Below are positions 43,537-52,348 of a stretch of 64,000 bases of DNA, piece by piece. The notes beneath the pieces were generated by a model. The model ran no database searches and was not told the DNA's origin. It was given only the letters and a program-made list of their open reading frames with translations. Both the position numbers and the translations under genes were made by a program. Every line of letters begins with the position of its first letter. Position 1 is the first letter of the stretch. The DNA comes from Arthrobacter woluwensis (GTDB lineage Bacteria; Actinomycetota; Actinomycetes; Actinomycetales; Micrococcaceae), in contig NZ_FNSN01000003.1 in the NCBI RefSeq assembly GCF_900105345.1, positions 2,914,001 through 2,978,000 on the forward strand, written 5' to 3'.

Positions 43537-46366
43537 GATCGGGCGCTGGCTGTCCTGCGGGGGTGGTGTCCGACAAGGCGGCGGACAAGGAGTCGAGTTG
43601 CTGTCGCGAGGTCACGCCGAGTTTCGCGAAGGCCTGATAGAGATGGCCCTCCACCGTGCGGACCGAAATGCCGATCCGGCGCGCGATGTCCCGGTTGCCC
43701 AGGCCCTGCTCGGCCAGCCGCGCCACCTGCAGTTCCCGGTGGGTGAGATGACCGCCGTGACTGACGGAGACCAGGGTCCGGTTCACGAGCCCGCCGCTCT
43801 CGGCCGATTGCAGGTGGGCCCGCGCCGACGCGACCGAGAGACTGCTGGCGTTCTCCTTCGCCAGCTCGAGCGCGACGGCGGCGCACCGGTACTCGACCGC
43901 CTGCAGCTGAAGCTTCTCGGCGGCGGTGGCCGCGTGCAGCGCCTCCTGCGGATCACGGTTGAGGACCGCGGACGCCCAGCCCGCGGTGATGGCGCCCATG
44001 GCCCCCTGACGTTGCATCCCGGACTCCCGGACCGCCTCGATCTCGCGGTGGTTGTTGTAGTACTTGGCGCCGAACAGACTGAGCGACGCCGCGGTGAGAC
44101 GTCCCGCGTCAAGGTCCTCGAGACCTGAGCGGACCAGCGTCCGGGCCGCTTCGAGGTCGTTCATCGCGAGGTGGGCCATGTGGACGAAGAACCCGGTCAT
44201 GAAGCGGTTGGTCCAGCTCATCGCCGTTTCGATCCGGTCCAGTCGGAGGAGCAGGTCCCGGGCGGCATCCTCGTTGCCGGCCGAGGCCTGGGAGAAGGCG
44301 AGCGCCGCGAGTGCCACGCACAGGTAGCCGTTGGGCCGCTCCGCCTCCAGCTGTGCGATCGAGGACGCGAGACTCTCGATGGACTGATCGGACTTCCCCG
44401 CGAAGCAGTAGGCCAGACCGACGCCGAGTTCCATGACACCGCCGCGGAACATGGCGTCCTGGCCACTGGCCTCCAGAAGCTCCTGAAGTTCATCGACGCA
44501 CTCCACCCAGCGGCCGCTCCAGATCAGGGCGAGCACGCGCCCTTCGAGGTGGATCTCGCGGACCTTGTAGTCCTGCGGCGCCCGGCGCAGCCGCTCCACG
44601 ACCTCTCCCGAGAGCCGCACGGCGTCGTCCTCCCGGCCCATCACCGCATGGCACATGACCAGGAAACTGCCGCAGACCAGACGCATCTCCTCGCTGCTCG
44701 CGGGCGAGGCCCACACAGCCTCCAGTTCGGGCCCGACGGTGCGGAAGTCCCCGCTGTGGAAGCGGATCTCCAGGCCTGCCAGCAGGAGACGCTCGGCGAC
44801 GCTGAGGTGACTGCCGTCGCCGGCCGTCCGGGTCCAGCCGGTGCGGTTCTCCTGTTCGAAACGGCTGATGAGCGCCTCCAGCGTGGCGACCTCGTTCCAA
44901 GCGGCCTGCTGGTCCCCGAACAGTTCCAGGTGGCACCGCACGCGGGCCTGCTGGACCATCGCCGCGACGGCCAGGGAGCCGGGGCCCGGGGCGACGGCCA
45001 TGAACGCCTCGACGTCGACCGGGGCGATCACGGCCCACGCCTTCTCGGCTTCGGCCAGGGCGAAGTACGCGGTGGCCAGGAGGAAGCGGGCTTCCACGGC
45101 CCGCGGGTCGTCGTCCGGGAAGTCCCGCAGCACCCGCACGGTGAGCAGGGGCCGCGCGTTGGCCAGAGCGTGATCGGCGATGCCCAGACGGAGCCCGGTG
45201 TCGAGCTCCTGCCCGGAATCGAGAAGCCATTGTCCCAGCACCAGGAGTTCCGACGATTCGAGCTCCATGAGCGAACCGCCGGCGGCCAGGTTGATCTCGG
45301 AGAGCAGCTCCCCACTGGCCTTCTCGTGATTTCCGACCCTGATGGACTCGGCCAGGAAATAGTCCTTCAGGCTCACATGCCGGTCTCTGGAGGTCTCGAC
45401 GAGCAGGTGCCCGCGTTCTTCGAGTTCCACGAGGGTCTTCACCCCGACCACCGCGGCGGCCAGCCGCCACGGCGCCCGGTGGAGCAGTGCGATCTTGACC
45501 AGCGCCTTCTGAAGATCTTCGGGCTCACGCTGGAGGCGCGCCGCCATGAGCCGTGCCACCGGTCCTCGGGGTTCGATGGCCAGAGGATGGGTGGAGATCC
45601 AGTGCCCGGACTGGAGTTCGATCCGGCGCTGCTCGACCTGTTCGCCGAACAGGGCCTGCATGGTCAGCGCGGAGCGTCCGTGGTGCTGCAGGAGCGCGCT
45701 CAGGGCCGCCTCGGAGATCGGATGTCCGGTGGACTGGAGGATCAGCTGGCGGGATTCGCTCCGGTTGAGCGGCGCCATGCGGTGCTGGACGATCAGCCCG
45801 TCCCGGACGAGCCAGCCGAGGCTCGCGTTCACCTCTTTGCCGCGTGGCGCGGTGGCGAGGAGTTTGCTCCGTCCGGAGAGCACCAGGTGCACGATCACGG
45901 ACAGCGAAGCGCTGTCGATGCGGTGGATGTCGTCCACGAACAACAGGGTGGTGCGCCCCCGGGCCTCTTCGGCGATGGCCTGGCTCAGCGGCGGGATGAC
46001 TTCGGCGGGCGCCCGGTCGGAACCATCCGGTTCGGTGCTGTCCGGGATACGGTCCAGGTACTTGAGGAACACGCCCAGCGGCTTGCGGCGCAGCGCCTGG
46101 GTTCCGGAGAGGATCACCACGTGGATGTCCGGCCGAGACCGGGCGAATTCATAGCCGAGTGAGGATTTGCCGCTGCCTTCGGGACCTTCCAGGAGCATGC
46201 CCCGCAGATCGGGGTCCTGGATCATGGCGTCCACCGTGGGGATCAGGCGCCGGTGTGCCACACCGGACCACTTTCTCCGCTCGACCGCGCCGAGAACCTT
46301 CCTCCATGTGGAGGGAGCTGCGGACAACGCCAAGGTTGGCGTGTGGGCAGTACCGAATGTACTCAC
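43529..46366 (-). CDS. Large LuxR-family ATPase regulator, intact P-loop (945 aa)
   Basis: Same layout as the downstream gene. Walker A is GPEGSGKSS (near residue 61-69), Walker B LLFVDDIHRID (near 135), then helical repeats (EARFLLATAYFALAEAEKAW and similar), and a C-terminal LuxR helix-turn-helix LTHRELQVARLAEQGLGNRDIARRIGISVRTVEGHLYQAFAKLG. The start GTG 46366 is preferred because AGAGG lies about eight bases upstream; a GTG three codons earlier overlaps that site. First gene of the two-regulator operon; the pair may act together, one partner supplying ATPase activity. Confidence 0.85.
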   Translation of the reverse strand: MSTFGTAHTPTLALSAAPSTWRKVLGAVERRKWSGVAHRRLIPTVDAMIQDPDLRGMLLEGPEGSGKSSLGYEFARSRPDIHVVILSGTQALRRKPLGVFLKYLDRIPDSTEPDGSDRAPAEVIPPLSQAIAEEARGRTTLLFVDDIHRIDSASLSVIVHLVLSGRSKLLATAPRGKEVNASLGWLVRDGLIVQHRMAPLNRSESRQLILQSTGHPISEAALSALLQHHGRSALTMQALFGEQVEQRRIELQSGHWISTHPLAIEPRGPVARLMAARLQREPEDLQKALVKIALLHRAPWRLAAAVVGVKTLVELEERGHLLVETSRDRHVSLKDYFLAESIRVGNHEKASGELLSEINLAAGGSLMELESSELLVLGQWLLDSGQELDTGLRLGIADHALANARPLLTVRVLRDFPDDDPRAVEARFLLATAYFALAEAEKAWAVIAPVDVEAFMAVAPGPGSLAVAAMVQQARVRCHLELFGDQQAAWNEVATLEALISRFEQENRTGWTRTAGDGSHLSVAERLLLAGLEIRFHSGDFRTVGPELEAVWASPASSEEMRLVCGSFLVMCHAVMGREDDAVRLSGEVVERLRRAPQDYKVREIHLEGRVLALIWSGRWVECVDELQELLEASGQDAMFRGGVMELGVGLAYCFAGKSDQSIESLASSIAQLEAERPNGYLCVALAALAFSQASAGNEDAARDLLLRLDRIETAMSWTNRFMTGFFVHMAHLAMNDLEAARTLVRSGLEDLDAGRLTAASLSLFGAKYYNNHREIEAVRESGMQRQGAMGAITAGWASAVLNRDPQEALHAATAAEKLQLQAVEYRCAAVALELAKENASSLSVASARAHLQSAESGGLVNRTLVSVSHGGHLTHRELQVARLAEQGLGNRDIARRIGISVRTVEGHLYQAFAKLGVTSRQQLDSLSAALSDTTPAGQPAPDHE

Positions 46367-46497
46367 CTTTGACACCTCTCATGAGCAGTCGCCCCCTGAA
46401 GACCTGCGACTGACCACGATGCCCCCTGCTCGTTACGTTGAACGATACCAGCGAGCCGGGAGGAGGAGAAGGGACTTGAGGCCCGTATTTCCGGTGT

Positions 46498-47079
46498 CTA
46501 CGACGGCGAGTGGAACCTCTGCTGAGCGGCCACCAGACCGGAGCCCACGAGCTCCTCCACGGCGTCCGCGGCGGAGTCCAGGAGGAACGGCAGATCCTTG
46601 CGTTCGGTCGCGGTGAAATCCTTGAGCACGTAGTCCGCGGTGTCCATGCGGCCCGGCGGACGGCCCACGCCGACCCGCACGCGCAGGTAGTCCTTGGTGG
46701 CCAGGGCCTTGCTGATGTCGCGCAGGCCGTTGTGCCCGCCCTCTCCCCCGCCGAGCTTCAGTTTCACGGTGTTGAAGGGGATGTCGATCTCATCGTGGAC
46801 GGCGATCACGTGGTCCGGCTCGATCCCGAAGAACCGGCTCAGGGCCGACGTGGCGCCGCCCGAGAGGTTCATGTAGCTCATCGGCTTGGCGAGCAGGAGC
46901 TTCGGCCCGCCGATGCCCAGCCGGCCCTCGGCCAGCTGGGCGCGGCTCTTGTGGACGCTGAACCGCGCGCCCATCCGCTGAGCCAGCTCATCCAGGACCA
47001 TCTGGCCCACGTTGTGCCGGTTGCCCGCATACTGCGCCCCCGGATTGCCCAGTCCGACCACCAGCCATGTTTCGCTCAC
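46498..47079 (-). CDS. pth: Peptidyl-tRNA hydrolase (193 aa)
   Basis: Releases tRNA from peptidyl-tRNA that drops off ribosomes. Signatures: [18 protein letters not shown] (Asn11 and the catalytic His of NRHNVG, near residue 22), [21 protein letters not shown] and [13 protein letters not shown]. Length is normal. Gene order pth-rplY-prs-glmU on one strand matches other actinobacteria. Confidence 0.96.
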   Translation of the reverse strand: MSETWLVVGLGNPGAQYAGNRHNVGQMVLDELAQRMGARFSVHKSRAQLAEGRLGIGGPKLLLAKPMSYMNLSGGATSALSRFFGIEPDHVIAVHDEIDIPFNTVKLKLGGGEGGHNGLRDISKALATKDYLRVRVGVGRPPGRMDTADYVLKDFTATERKDLPFLLDSAADAVEELVGSGLVAAQQRFHSPS

Positions 47080-47153
47080 CGGAATATTTTACGTGCCGAC
47101 GGCCGGTCCCGGGTCACCACCGGCGGACCGGGACGCCGGGCCGGGGACGCACG

Positions 47154-47183
47154 AAGGGCCGGACCCCAGGGGGTCCGGCCCTT
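47154..47183. terminator. Terminator between rplY and pth
   Basis: AAGGGCCGGACCC (47154-47166) and its exact complement (47171-47183) enclose CAGG. On the minus strand it ends the rplY transcript; T-richness is weak. Confidence 0.7.
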
Positions 47184-47218
47184 CTCAGCGAAGATCATCC
47201 GGCCGATGGCCGGAAGGA

Positions 47219-47809
47219 TCACTCGGCTTCGGGAGCGGCTTCCTCAGCGGCAGCCTCGTCCTCGGTCTCCACGACGGTGGCCTCGGAGAGGTTGACGACC
47301 AGGGTCTCCGGGTCGCTCAGCAGGACGGAACCCTTCGGCAGGACGAGGTCGGAGGCGTGCACGTGCGCGCCGGCCTCGCGGCCCTCGATGTCGAACTCGA
47401 TGGCGTTGGGCACGTGGGTGGCCTCGGCCTCGACGGAGACGGTGGTGGCTTCCTGGTTGGCGACGACACCCGGAGCGGCTTCACCGGTGACGTGAACGGG
47501 AACGTCCACGGCGACCTTCTCGCCCTTCTTCACGGTCAGCAGGTCGATGTGCTCGATGATCTGCTTGATCGGGTCGCGCTGGATGTCCTTGACGATGGTC
47601 AGGTGCTCGGCACCGTCGATCACGAGGTTCAGCAGGGCGTTCGGGGTGCGGACGGCGAGGGTGGTCTCGCGGCCCGGCAGGTTGACGTGCACGGGCTCTG
47701 CGCCGTGACCGTAGATGACGGCGGGGATCTTGCCGGCGGCGCGGGCGCGGCGGGCGTAGCCCTTGCCGAATTCGGTGCGCAGTTCGGTATCGAGCTTGGT
47801 CTCAGACAT
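47219..47809 (-). CDS. rplY: 50S ribosomal protein L25, long CTC form (196 aa)
   Basis: Binds 5S rRNA through its N-terminal L25 domain (FGKGYARRARAAGKIPAVIYGHG, then HIDLLTVKKGEKVAVDVPVHVTGEA). The C-terminal TL5/CTC beta domain (EATHVPNAIEFDIEGREAGAHVHASDLVLPKGS) and an acidic tail EDEAAAEEAAPEAE mark the long general-stress form. GAGAGGAG lies upstream of the ATG. Confidence 0.95.
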   Translation of the reverse strand: MSETKLDTELRTEFGKGYARRARAAGKIPAVIYGHGAEPVHVNLPGRETTLAVRTPNALLNLVIDGAEHLTIVKDIQRDPIKQIIEHIDLLTVKKGEKVAVDVPVHVTGEAAPGVVANQEATTVSVEAEATHVPNAIEFDIEGREAGAHVHASDLVLPKGSVLLSDPETLVVNLSEATVVETEDEAAAEEAAPEAE

Positions 47810-48020
47810 CTGAGGCTCCTCTCAGTAGTCGGCCGACGGCATTCCTCCGGGGAGGACAGGCCGGGCCTGATGGGCGGCGGGACAAGTCCGGCCACCCGGC
47901 GGCCATGAGGCCGGCCTGGGAGCCCAGGACCCAGTCGATCACGGAACCGGAGAATCGGTTCCCTCGCCAAGGTGACGGTCCAGCTTATCAGGACACCGGC
48001 CGGACGCGGAAAACGAACGG

Positions 48021-48042
48021 ACCCACGGAAATTTCCGTGGGT
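48021..48042. terminator. Intrinsic terminator after prs
   Basis: A perfect 22-bp palindrome (ACCCACGGAAA and its complement) is followed on the minus strand by CCGTTCGTTTTCC. It ends the glmU-prs transcript before rplY. The 273-base space between rplY and prs holds no gene. Confidence 0.7.
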
Positions 48043-48082
48043 CAGCGACGAAACCGTGGGTCCGGACGCCGAAAGGCGAGGA

Positions 48083-49063
48083 TCAGGCCTTGCCGTCGAA
48101 GAGGCTGGTGACCGAGCCGTCGTCGAACACTTCGCGGATGGCGCGGGCGATCAGCGGAGCGATGGACAGCACCGTGAGGTTCGGGAAGCGCTTCTCGGCC
48201 GGGATCGGCAGGGTGTTAGTCACCACGACCTCGCGGGCGCCGGACTCGGCGAGACGCTGGGAGGCCGGCTCGGACAGCACGGCGTGGGTGCACGCGATGA
48301 TGACGTCCTTGGCGCCGGCGTTCTTCAGCACCTGGACGGCGCCGGAGATCGTTCCACCGGTGTCGATCATGTCGTCGATCAGGACGCAGGTGCGGCCTTC
48401 GACCTGTCCCACCACGGTCTTGGAGACGGCCTGGTTCGGGACGGTGAGGTCGCGGCTCTTGTGCACGAAGGCCAGCGGGGCGCCACCCAGGCGCTCGGCC
48501 CACTGCTCGGCGACGCGCACGCGGCCCGTGTCCGGGGAGACGACGGTGATGTTGTCGGCCTCGACCTTGGTGCGGATGTAGTCGGCCAGGAGCGGGATGG
48601 CCATGAGGTGGTCCACGGGGCCGTCGAAGAAGCCCTGGATCTGGCTCGTGTGCAGGTCCACGCTCATGATGCGGTCCGCGCCGGCGGTCTTGTAGAGGTC
48701 GGCCACCAGACGGGCGGAGATGGGCTCGCGGCCACGGCCCTTCTTGTCCTGGCGGGCGTACGGGTAGAACGGGGACACCACGGTGATGCGCTTGGCGGAG
48801 GCGCGCTTGAGCGAATCGATGAGGATCAACTGCTCCATGAGCCAGTTGTTCATGGGAGCCGGGTGCGACTGGATCACGAAGGCGTCGGTGCCGCGCACGC
48901 TCTCGGCCGGGCGGACGTACAGCTCACCATTGGCGAAGTCATAGGCGTCCACGGGAAGAAGGGAGGTGCCGAGCTCGCTGGCGATCTCCTGTGCCAGCTC
49001 CGGGTGGGCCCGTCCGCTCGCCAGGACCAGTTTCTTCTCGCCGTGCGCGGTGATTGCGGACAT
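48083..49063 (-). CDS. prs: Ribose-phosphate pyrophosphokinase (326 aa)
   Basis: Makes phosphoribosyl pyrophosphate from ribose 5-phosphate and ATP. Class I signatures: VSPFYPYARQDKKGRGREPISARLVADL (the flexible loop), DRIMSVDLHTSQIQGFF (the PRPP metal/ATP signature) and VLIDDMIDTGGTI (PRPP binding loop, near residue 232). Length is normal. It begins two bases after glmU and is surely cotranscribed. Confidence 0.97.
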   Translation of the reverse strand: MSAITAHGEKKLVLASGRAHPELAQEIASELGTSLLPVDAYDFANGELYVRPAESVRGTDAFVIQSHPAPMNNWLMEQLILIDSLKRASAKRITVVSPFYPYARQDKKGRGREPISARLVADLYKTAGADRIMSVDLHTSQIQGFFDGPVDHLMAIPLLADYIRTKVEADNITVVSPDTGRVRVAEQWAERLGGAPLAFVHKSRDLTVPNQAVSKTVVGQVEGRTCVLIDDMIDTGGTISGAVQVLKNAGAKDVIIACTHAVLSEPASQRLAESGAREVVVTNTLPIPAEKRFPNLTVLSIAPLIARAIREVFDDGSVTSLFDGKA

Positions 49064-49065
49064 GA

Positions 49066-50547
49066 TTATTCGCCTTCTGTTGTGGGGTCGCTCTGGGTGG
49101 AAGTCTGTGCGTCCACGGCGGCCTGCGCAAGTTGCGCGGAAATGCTACCGGGCCGGTTGGCGATCACCCATTCCTGGGCATTGCGCTGAGGTGAGGCGTT
49201 GATGGCGAGCGCGCCGGCCGGGACGTCCTTGCGGATGACCGCGCCGGCTCCCGAGTAGGCGCCGTCCCCGACGGTGACGGGGGCCACGAAGACCGTGTTG
49301 GAGCCGGTCCGGACGCCCGAGCCGATCACCGTGCGGTGCTTCTTCTCGCCGTCGTAGTTGGCCGTGATGTTGCCGCAGCCGATGTTGGTGTCCTCGCCGA
49401 TCTCGGCGTCCCCGGCGTAGCCGAGGTGGGACAGCTTGGAGCCGGCGCCGATCGTGACGTTCTTGGTCTCGTAGAACGCCCCGATCTTGCCCTTCTCCCC
49501 CAGGACGGTGCCCGGGCGGAGGTAGGTGAAGGGGCCCACCGAGGAGCCGGCCTTGATCTCCGAGCCGGAGCCGTGCGTGCGGGTGACCTTGGCGCCTTCG
49601 CCGATGATCACATCGGTGAGCGTGGAGTCCGGGCCGACGACGGCGTCGCGCGCCACCCGGGTGCTGCCGTGCAGCTGCGTGTTGGGCAGGAGGGTCACGT
49701 CCTCCTCCAGCTCGACGGTGCCGTCGATCCAGGTGGTGCTGGGGTCGACGACGGTCACGCCGGCGCGCATCCAGGCCTCGACCGTGCGGCGGTTCAGCTC
49801 CGCGCCGAGGGCGGCGAGCTGGACGCGGTCGTTGGCGCCCTCCACCTGCCAGCGGTCCTCGGTCACGACGGCGGCCACGCGGCCTCCGCGGGAGCGGGCG
49901 ATGGCCAGCACGTCCGTCAGATACTTCTCGCCCTGAGCGTTGTCAGTGGTGACCTCGCCGAGGGCCTCGCGCAGCACGGCGGCGTCGAAGGCGTAGATGC
50001 CGGAGTTGATCTCGCGGATGGCCCGTTCCTCGTCGCTGGCGTCCTTGTGCTCGCGGATGCCCAGCACGGAGCCGTCCTCGGCGCGCAGGATGCGGCCGTA
50101 TCCTGCGGCGTCGTCCAGCACGGTGGTCAGCACCGTGACGGCGTTGTCCTGTTCCTGGTGGGCGGCGAGGAGTTCACCGAGCATGACGGAGGTGAGCAGG
50201 GGGACGTCGCCGTAGGTGACGATCACGGTGCCCTCGACAGCACCCGTGGCGTCCAGGGCTGCCAGGCCCTGCTCGACGGCACGGCCGGTGCCCGGGACCT
50301 CATCCTGGTCCACGATCAGGGCGTCCGGGGCGATCTCGGCGATGTGGCCGGCCACGAGGTCGCGCTGGTGGCGGACCAGGACGGCCAGACGTTCGGGGTC
50401 GATCCCCCAGGCGGCGTCGAGGGCGTGGCCCACCATGGACTTGCCGCCGATGCGGTGCAGGATCTTGGGGGTGCGGGACTTCATCCGGGTGCCGGCGCCA
50501 GCCGCCAGGACGATGACTGCGGCGGCGCGGTTCTCGGCATTGCTCAC
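49066..50547 (-). CDS. glmU: Bifunctional UDP-GlcNAc pyrophosphorylase/GlcN-1-P acetyltransferase (493 aa)
   Basis: Makes UDP-N-acetylglucosamine for wall and polysaccharide synthesis. The N-terminal uridylyltransferase has LAAGAGTRMKSRTPKILHRIGGKSM (near residue 15) and VTYGDVPLL; the C-terminal left-handed beta-helix acetyltransferase shows hexapeptide repeats, the linker HGSGSEIKAGSSVGPF, and IGCGNITANYDG. ATG 50547 fits the Rossmann motif. It supplies a precursor the EPS and peptidoglycan pathways need. Confidence 0.97.
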   Translation of the reverse strand: MSNAENRAAAVIVLAAGAGTRMKSRTPKILHRIGGKSMVGHALDAAWGIDPERLAVLVRHQRDLVAGHIAEIAPDALIVDQDEVPGTGRAVEQGLAALDATGAVEGTVIVTYGDVPLLTSVMLGELLAAHQEQDNAVTVLTTVLDDAAGYGRILRAEDGSVLGIREHKDASDEERAIREINSGIYAFDAAVLREALGEVTTDNAQGEKYLTDVLAIARSRGGRVAAVVTEDRWQVEGANDRVQLAALGAELNRRTVEAWMRAGVTVVDPSTTWIDGTVELEEDVTLLPNTQLHGSTRVARDAVVGPDSTLTDVIIGEGAKVTRTHGSGSEIKAGSSVGPFTYLRPGTVLGEKGKIGAFYETKNVTIGAGSKLSHLGYAGDAEIGEDTNIGCGNITANYDGEKKHRTVIGSGVRTGSNTVFVAPVTVGDGAYSGAGAVIRKDVPAGALAINASPQRNAQEWVIANRPGSISAQLAQAAVDAQTSTQSDPTTEGE

Positions 50548-50651
50548 GGATGGAACTCCTCATCTGCGATTCTGACTCGCGGTGTCAGGATGCGCCCGGA
50601 CTGGCGACCGGGCTGGTCAGTCATCCACCGGGCTCACGCCGTGGGATGCCG

Positions 50652-50723
50652 TTCCGCCCATAGGATTCGAACCTATACTCCAAGGCTCCAAAGGCCTGGG
50701 TGCTGCCGTTACACCAGAGCGGA
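50652..50723 (-). tRNA. tRNA-Gln (anticodon TTG)
   Basis: On the minus strand the acceptor TCCGCTC pairs with GGGCGGA. The D-arm GTGTAACGGCAGCAC, anticodon loop CTTTGGA (anticodon TTG) and T-arm ATAGGTTCGAATCCTAT are all present. CCA is not encoded. It lies 104 bases upstream of glmU; nothing else is seen between them. Confidence 0.93.
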
Positions 50724-50916
50724 CCGTGCCGGAAAGGCCGGGGCCAAGGCCGGACACAAAAGTCCATTCTGCCACGCGGACAGCCGAGGTGCGAGCTGAG
50801 CGGAGGCCGTCCGGAAGCCGGGCCGGACCCGCCCCCGGGGCGGTGCGGCGTGCGCCACACGGCGCGCAGACGAACCGGGTAGGGCATGATGGAGCGGTGA
50901 CTTCGGGGAGAAACGA

Positions 50917-51639
50917 GTGCCGGTGACGACCAGTGGACGGACCGGTCCCCGGCGCACCCGGATGGCCGCGGTCGAGCGGCGAGCGCAGCTGACCTCGGTG
51001 GCCCGCGCACTCTTCTCCGAGAAGGGTCTCGGCGGCACCAGCATCGAGGAGATCGCGGCGGCCGCCGGCGTCTCCAAGCCCGTGGTCTACGAGCACTTCG
51101 GCGCGAAGGAGCGGCTCTACGCCGCCGTCGTCGAGGAGGAGTCGGCCGCGCTGCTGCGGGATATCACGGAGGCCCTGGCCGAACCGGCGCCGGCCCGCAT
51201 CCTGCTGGAGCGCGCGGCGCTGGCCCTCCTCGGCTACATCGAGGGGCACACGCAGGGGTTCCGGATCCTGGTCCGGGACGCGCCGCCGTCGGACTCGACA
51301 GGCTCCACTGCGAGCTATTCCACGATTCTCGGAGCCATCACCCGGCGCGTGACCCACATCCTCGCCGCCGAGTTCGCCCAGCGCGGCTATGCCGAGCGCG
51401 ACGCCGCCCTCTATGCGCAGATGCTCGTGGGCATGGTGGCTTCGACCGGCCAGTGGTGGCTGGACGCCCGCACCGCGGCGGCCGGACCGGGCGCTCTCCC
51501 GGCGCCGGGCAAGGACGAGGTCGCCGCGCACATCGTGAACCTCGCGTGGAACGGGCTCACGCGGCTGTCGGCGGAGCCGGGGCTGAGAGTGCGACGGCGG
51601 GAACTGCCGGCGAGCGACGACGGCCCCGCCGCTCAGTGA
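50917..51639 (+). CDS. TetR-family regulator (240 aa)
   Basis: N-terminal helix-turn-helix: RRAQLTSVARALFSEKGLGGTSIEEIAAAAGVSKPVVYEHFGAKERLYAAVV (residues about 20-72). The C-terminal ligand domain is helical with WWLDARTAA. Position next to glmU matches M. tuberculosis Rv1019, a TetR gene beside glmU. GTG start with GGGGAG upstream. Its last five codons and stop are repeated at 52349-52366 because a foreign segment has entered just behind the gene; the gene is intact. Confidence 0.88.
   Translation: MPVTTSGRTGPRRTRMAAVERRAQLTSVARALFSEKGLGGTSIEEIAAAAGVSKPVVYEHFGAKERLYAAVVEEESAALLRDITEALAEPAPARILLERAALALLGYIEGHTQGFRILVRDAPPSDSTGSTASYSTILGAITRRVTHILAAEFAQRGYAERDAALYAQMLVGMVASTGQWWLDARTAAAGPGALPAPGKDEVAAHIVNLAWNGLTRLSAEPGLRVRRRELPASDDGPAAQ
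51622..51639. repeat. 18-bp direct repeat, left copy
   Basis: GGCCCCGCCGCTCAGTGA, covering the last codons and stop of the TetR gene; identical to 52349-52366. Confidence 0.9.
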
Positions 51640-51644
51640 CTCAG

Positions 51645-51872
51645 TCAGGCGATGTGAAGGCTGCCGCCGCTGAAGTAGCGAGAATGCGTCACCTTGATCT
51701 CATCCAAGGACCGGGCATTGAGTGACACGATTTCGACGTCGGAATCTGTCCGTCGAGCTTCGAGTTCCAGACGGCGTTTCAGGGCCTTGCGGGAGCCGTC
51801 TCGTCCTTCAAAGGTCTCGAGATCCTCCAGTTCACCGCTCTTGCGGTTGTACTGGATCACGAATCCAGACAT
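51645..51872 (-). CDS. Small conserved-looking protein (75 aa), partner of a RelA/SpoT-like gene?
   Basis: No family name can be given with certainty. The sequence is soluble and charged: FVIQYNRKSGELEDLETFEG, then the helix SRKALKRRLELEARR, then DVEIVSLNARSLDEIKVTHSRYF. From memory, short proteins with a VxYNRxxG start and a THSRYF end are found right after RelA/SpoT-domain genes in actinobacteria, which fits the broken gene just upstream. A very strong ribosome site (GGAAGGAG) precedes the ATG, 14 bases after the upstream stop. The frame is intact although its partner is broken. Confidence 0.6.
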   Translation of the reverse strand: MSGFVIQYNRKSGELEDLETFEGRDGSRKALKRRLELEARRTDSDVEIVSLNARSLDEIKVTHSRYFSGGSLHIA

Positions 51873-51886
51873 CAGACACTCCTTCC

Positions 51887-52215
51887 CTAACGCGTGCGGC
51901 CTTCCTGGAGCTTGTCCAGTGCCTCTTGGCTCTTCGCCAAACCATTGCGGAATCCCTGTTCCAATTGAGAAAATTCTACCGCCATCGCGTCCAGCTCGGC
52001 CTTGTCTATCTGACTAGCGGCACCGCGGTCAGCCAAACGCCGGTAGTCCTCCCCAGCCCCATCAACCGTTCCTGGACCGCGGCCGCCAAATCGTTGTATC
52101 ACAGCACGACGTCTCCATAACGTGGCTCCCTCTCAGAGGGAACTGTGCCGTCACGCAGACAAGTGCCGAGCCGGCCGAGCGCCTTCACCGACCATGGCAA
52201 CGGTTTCAGATCCAT
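51887..52215 (-). pseudogene. Remnant of a RelA/SpoT-like alarmone synthetase gene
   Basis: From ATG 52215 the frame reads LPWSVKALGRLGTCLRDG, then PRYGDVVL, a TGA stop (52099-52101), and continues YNDLAAAVQERL. N-termini of actinobacterial RelA/SpoT-domain proteins have LWYNDLAAEVQ here, so the TGA replaces a tryptophan codon. After about 20 more codons homology ends, and a different frame gives a coiled-coil tail (AELDAMAVEFSQLEQGF, then LAKSQEALDKLQEG) like the C-terminus of those proteins. The catalytic middle (several hundred bases) is missing. So: nonsense change plus internal deletion. The 71-codon frame starting at GTG 52102 could instead be a separate small gene, which I think less likely. 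Confidence 0.5.
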
Positions 52216-52348
52216 CACGGCGCACCTTTCTTTTGGAGTCTTCTCTCACGAAGTCCTCAGGGCTCAGCCAACCAGCGTTGACTGTAAAGATCCCTGTCGT
52301 CACATCGAACTGAACCGAGGCCTGACGAAGATGCCGCGCCACGAGCGT

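Noticed and set aside
51887-52102. 71-codon ORF as an independent gene
   Set aside because: It starts by overlapping the premature TGA of the RelA/SpoT-like frame, and its first half is a shifted reading of that gene. Treated as part of the pseudogene.
52151-52342. 63-codon minus-strand ORF ahead of the RelA/SpoT-like remnant
   Set aside because: It overlaps the remnant's start in another frame, lacks a ribosome site and has no recognisable domain.
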